Below, in pieces: positions 63,920 through 64,000 of a stretch of 64,000 nt of DNA. Location: positions 206,078 through 270,077 of the forward strand of contig CAMYLV010000013.1 in assembly GCA_947259495.1 (NCBI GenBank). Direction: 5' to 3'. Numbering within the stretch: position 1 is the first letter of the stretch; every line of letters starts with the position of its first letter. The notes below the pieces were generated by a model. It did no database searches and was not told the DNA's origin. It saw nothing but the letters and a program-made list of their open reading frames with translations. The DNA comes from an uncultured Desulfobacterales bacterium. GTDB taxonomy: Bacteria; Desulfobacterota; Desulfobacteria; Desulfobacterales; JAHEIW01. A program made the position numbers and the translations under genes.

Positions 63920-64000
63920 TTAATCTCTTTGACAAAGCTCAACAAGCACCCCGTTCGTGGATTTAGGGTGCAGAAAAGCAATTTTGGCTCCCCCGGCACC
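63920..64000 (-). CDS. mce: Methylmalonyl-CoA epimerase, C-terminal fragment (cut by window end)
   Basis: The last 26 codons and stop of a minus-strand gene whose start is outside the window. The translation is GAGGAKIAFLHPKSTNGVLVEL then CQRD, matching the C-terminus of methylmalonyl-CoA epimerases (the KIAFLHPKSTNGVLVEL pattern includes the conserved metal-ligand Glu). It would supply (R)-methylmalonyl-CoA to the mutase next to it. Confidence 0.85.
   Translation of the reverse strand, partial: GAGGAKIAFLHPKSTNGVLVELCQRD

Overview
The window reads as the chromosome of an anaerobic sulfate-reducer-like member of the Desulfobacterota (former Deltaproteobacteria, Desulfobacterales-like). This rests on gene content, not on a database match: a complete methylmalonyl-CoA (propionate) module, an HdrD-like iron-sulfur protein with a NarI/TmcC-type membrane partner, DsrE and TusA sulfur carriers, HypA/HypB nickel maturation, an archaeal-type ProRS, and a riboflavin/NrdR/FabF gene order usual for the group. 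Nearly all genes are core metabolism. There is no prophage, CRISPR array, transposase gene or toxin cluster.

Layout. 1-6,985 (mostly +): small accessory genes including two lipoproteins, two GNAT acetyltransferases, a HAD phosphatase, an SRPBCC protein, a DUF2238 membrane protein, a queuosine-salvage glycosidase, a DUF2752 protein and a TPR protein. 7,218-10,898 (-): a MarR-led sulfur/redox operon (MarR, DsrE-like, TusA-like, a broken NarI/TmcC-like membrane subunit, HdrD-like). 11,143-20,540: Pal, a nuclease-XPD helicase fusion, PEBP, DUF4124, a MenA-like prenyltransferase, a CPBP protease, TraB, a SPOR-NlpC/P60 hydrolase and PurN. 21,227-27,975: thioredoxin, BamD, L28, Rel/SpoT, ProRS, IspG. 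28,367-30,369: an internally duplicated small protein and MltF. 30,489-41,743 (-): an MBL hydrolase, nusB-ribH-ribBA-ribE-ribD, nrdR, dCMP deaminase, fabF-acpP-fabG, an acyl-CoA dehydrogenase and rpmF. 42,247-48,419: gltX, tRNA-Gln(CUG), a B12-radical SAM gene, glnS. 49,184-53,611: MEMO protein, nifU-nifS, hypA-hypB. 53,731-64,000 (-): epimerase (partial), methylmalonyl-CoA mutase, MeaB, carboxyltransferase 12S-like subunit, a small subunit, a fused 5S/biotin subunit, SucC and SucD.

Functionally the last block is one pathway: propionyl-CoA to and from methylmalonyl-CoA (biotin carboxyltransferase), epimerisation, B12-dependent rearrangement to succinyl-CoA with MeaB protecting the mutase, and succinyl-CoA synthetase recovering ATP or GTP.

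The most unusual feature is the intergenic DNA. Most larger gaps hold a palindromic element. Some belong to dispersed families: a 105-bp element with seven full or partial copies, and 145-bp palindromes with a conserved core. Others are hairpins in which each arm reiterates a short word, with a different word set at different loci. The best protein-level oddity is the MarR-DsrE-TusA-NarI-HdrD operon, whose membrane subunit gene appears broken by a deletion plus frameshift.
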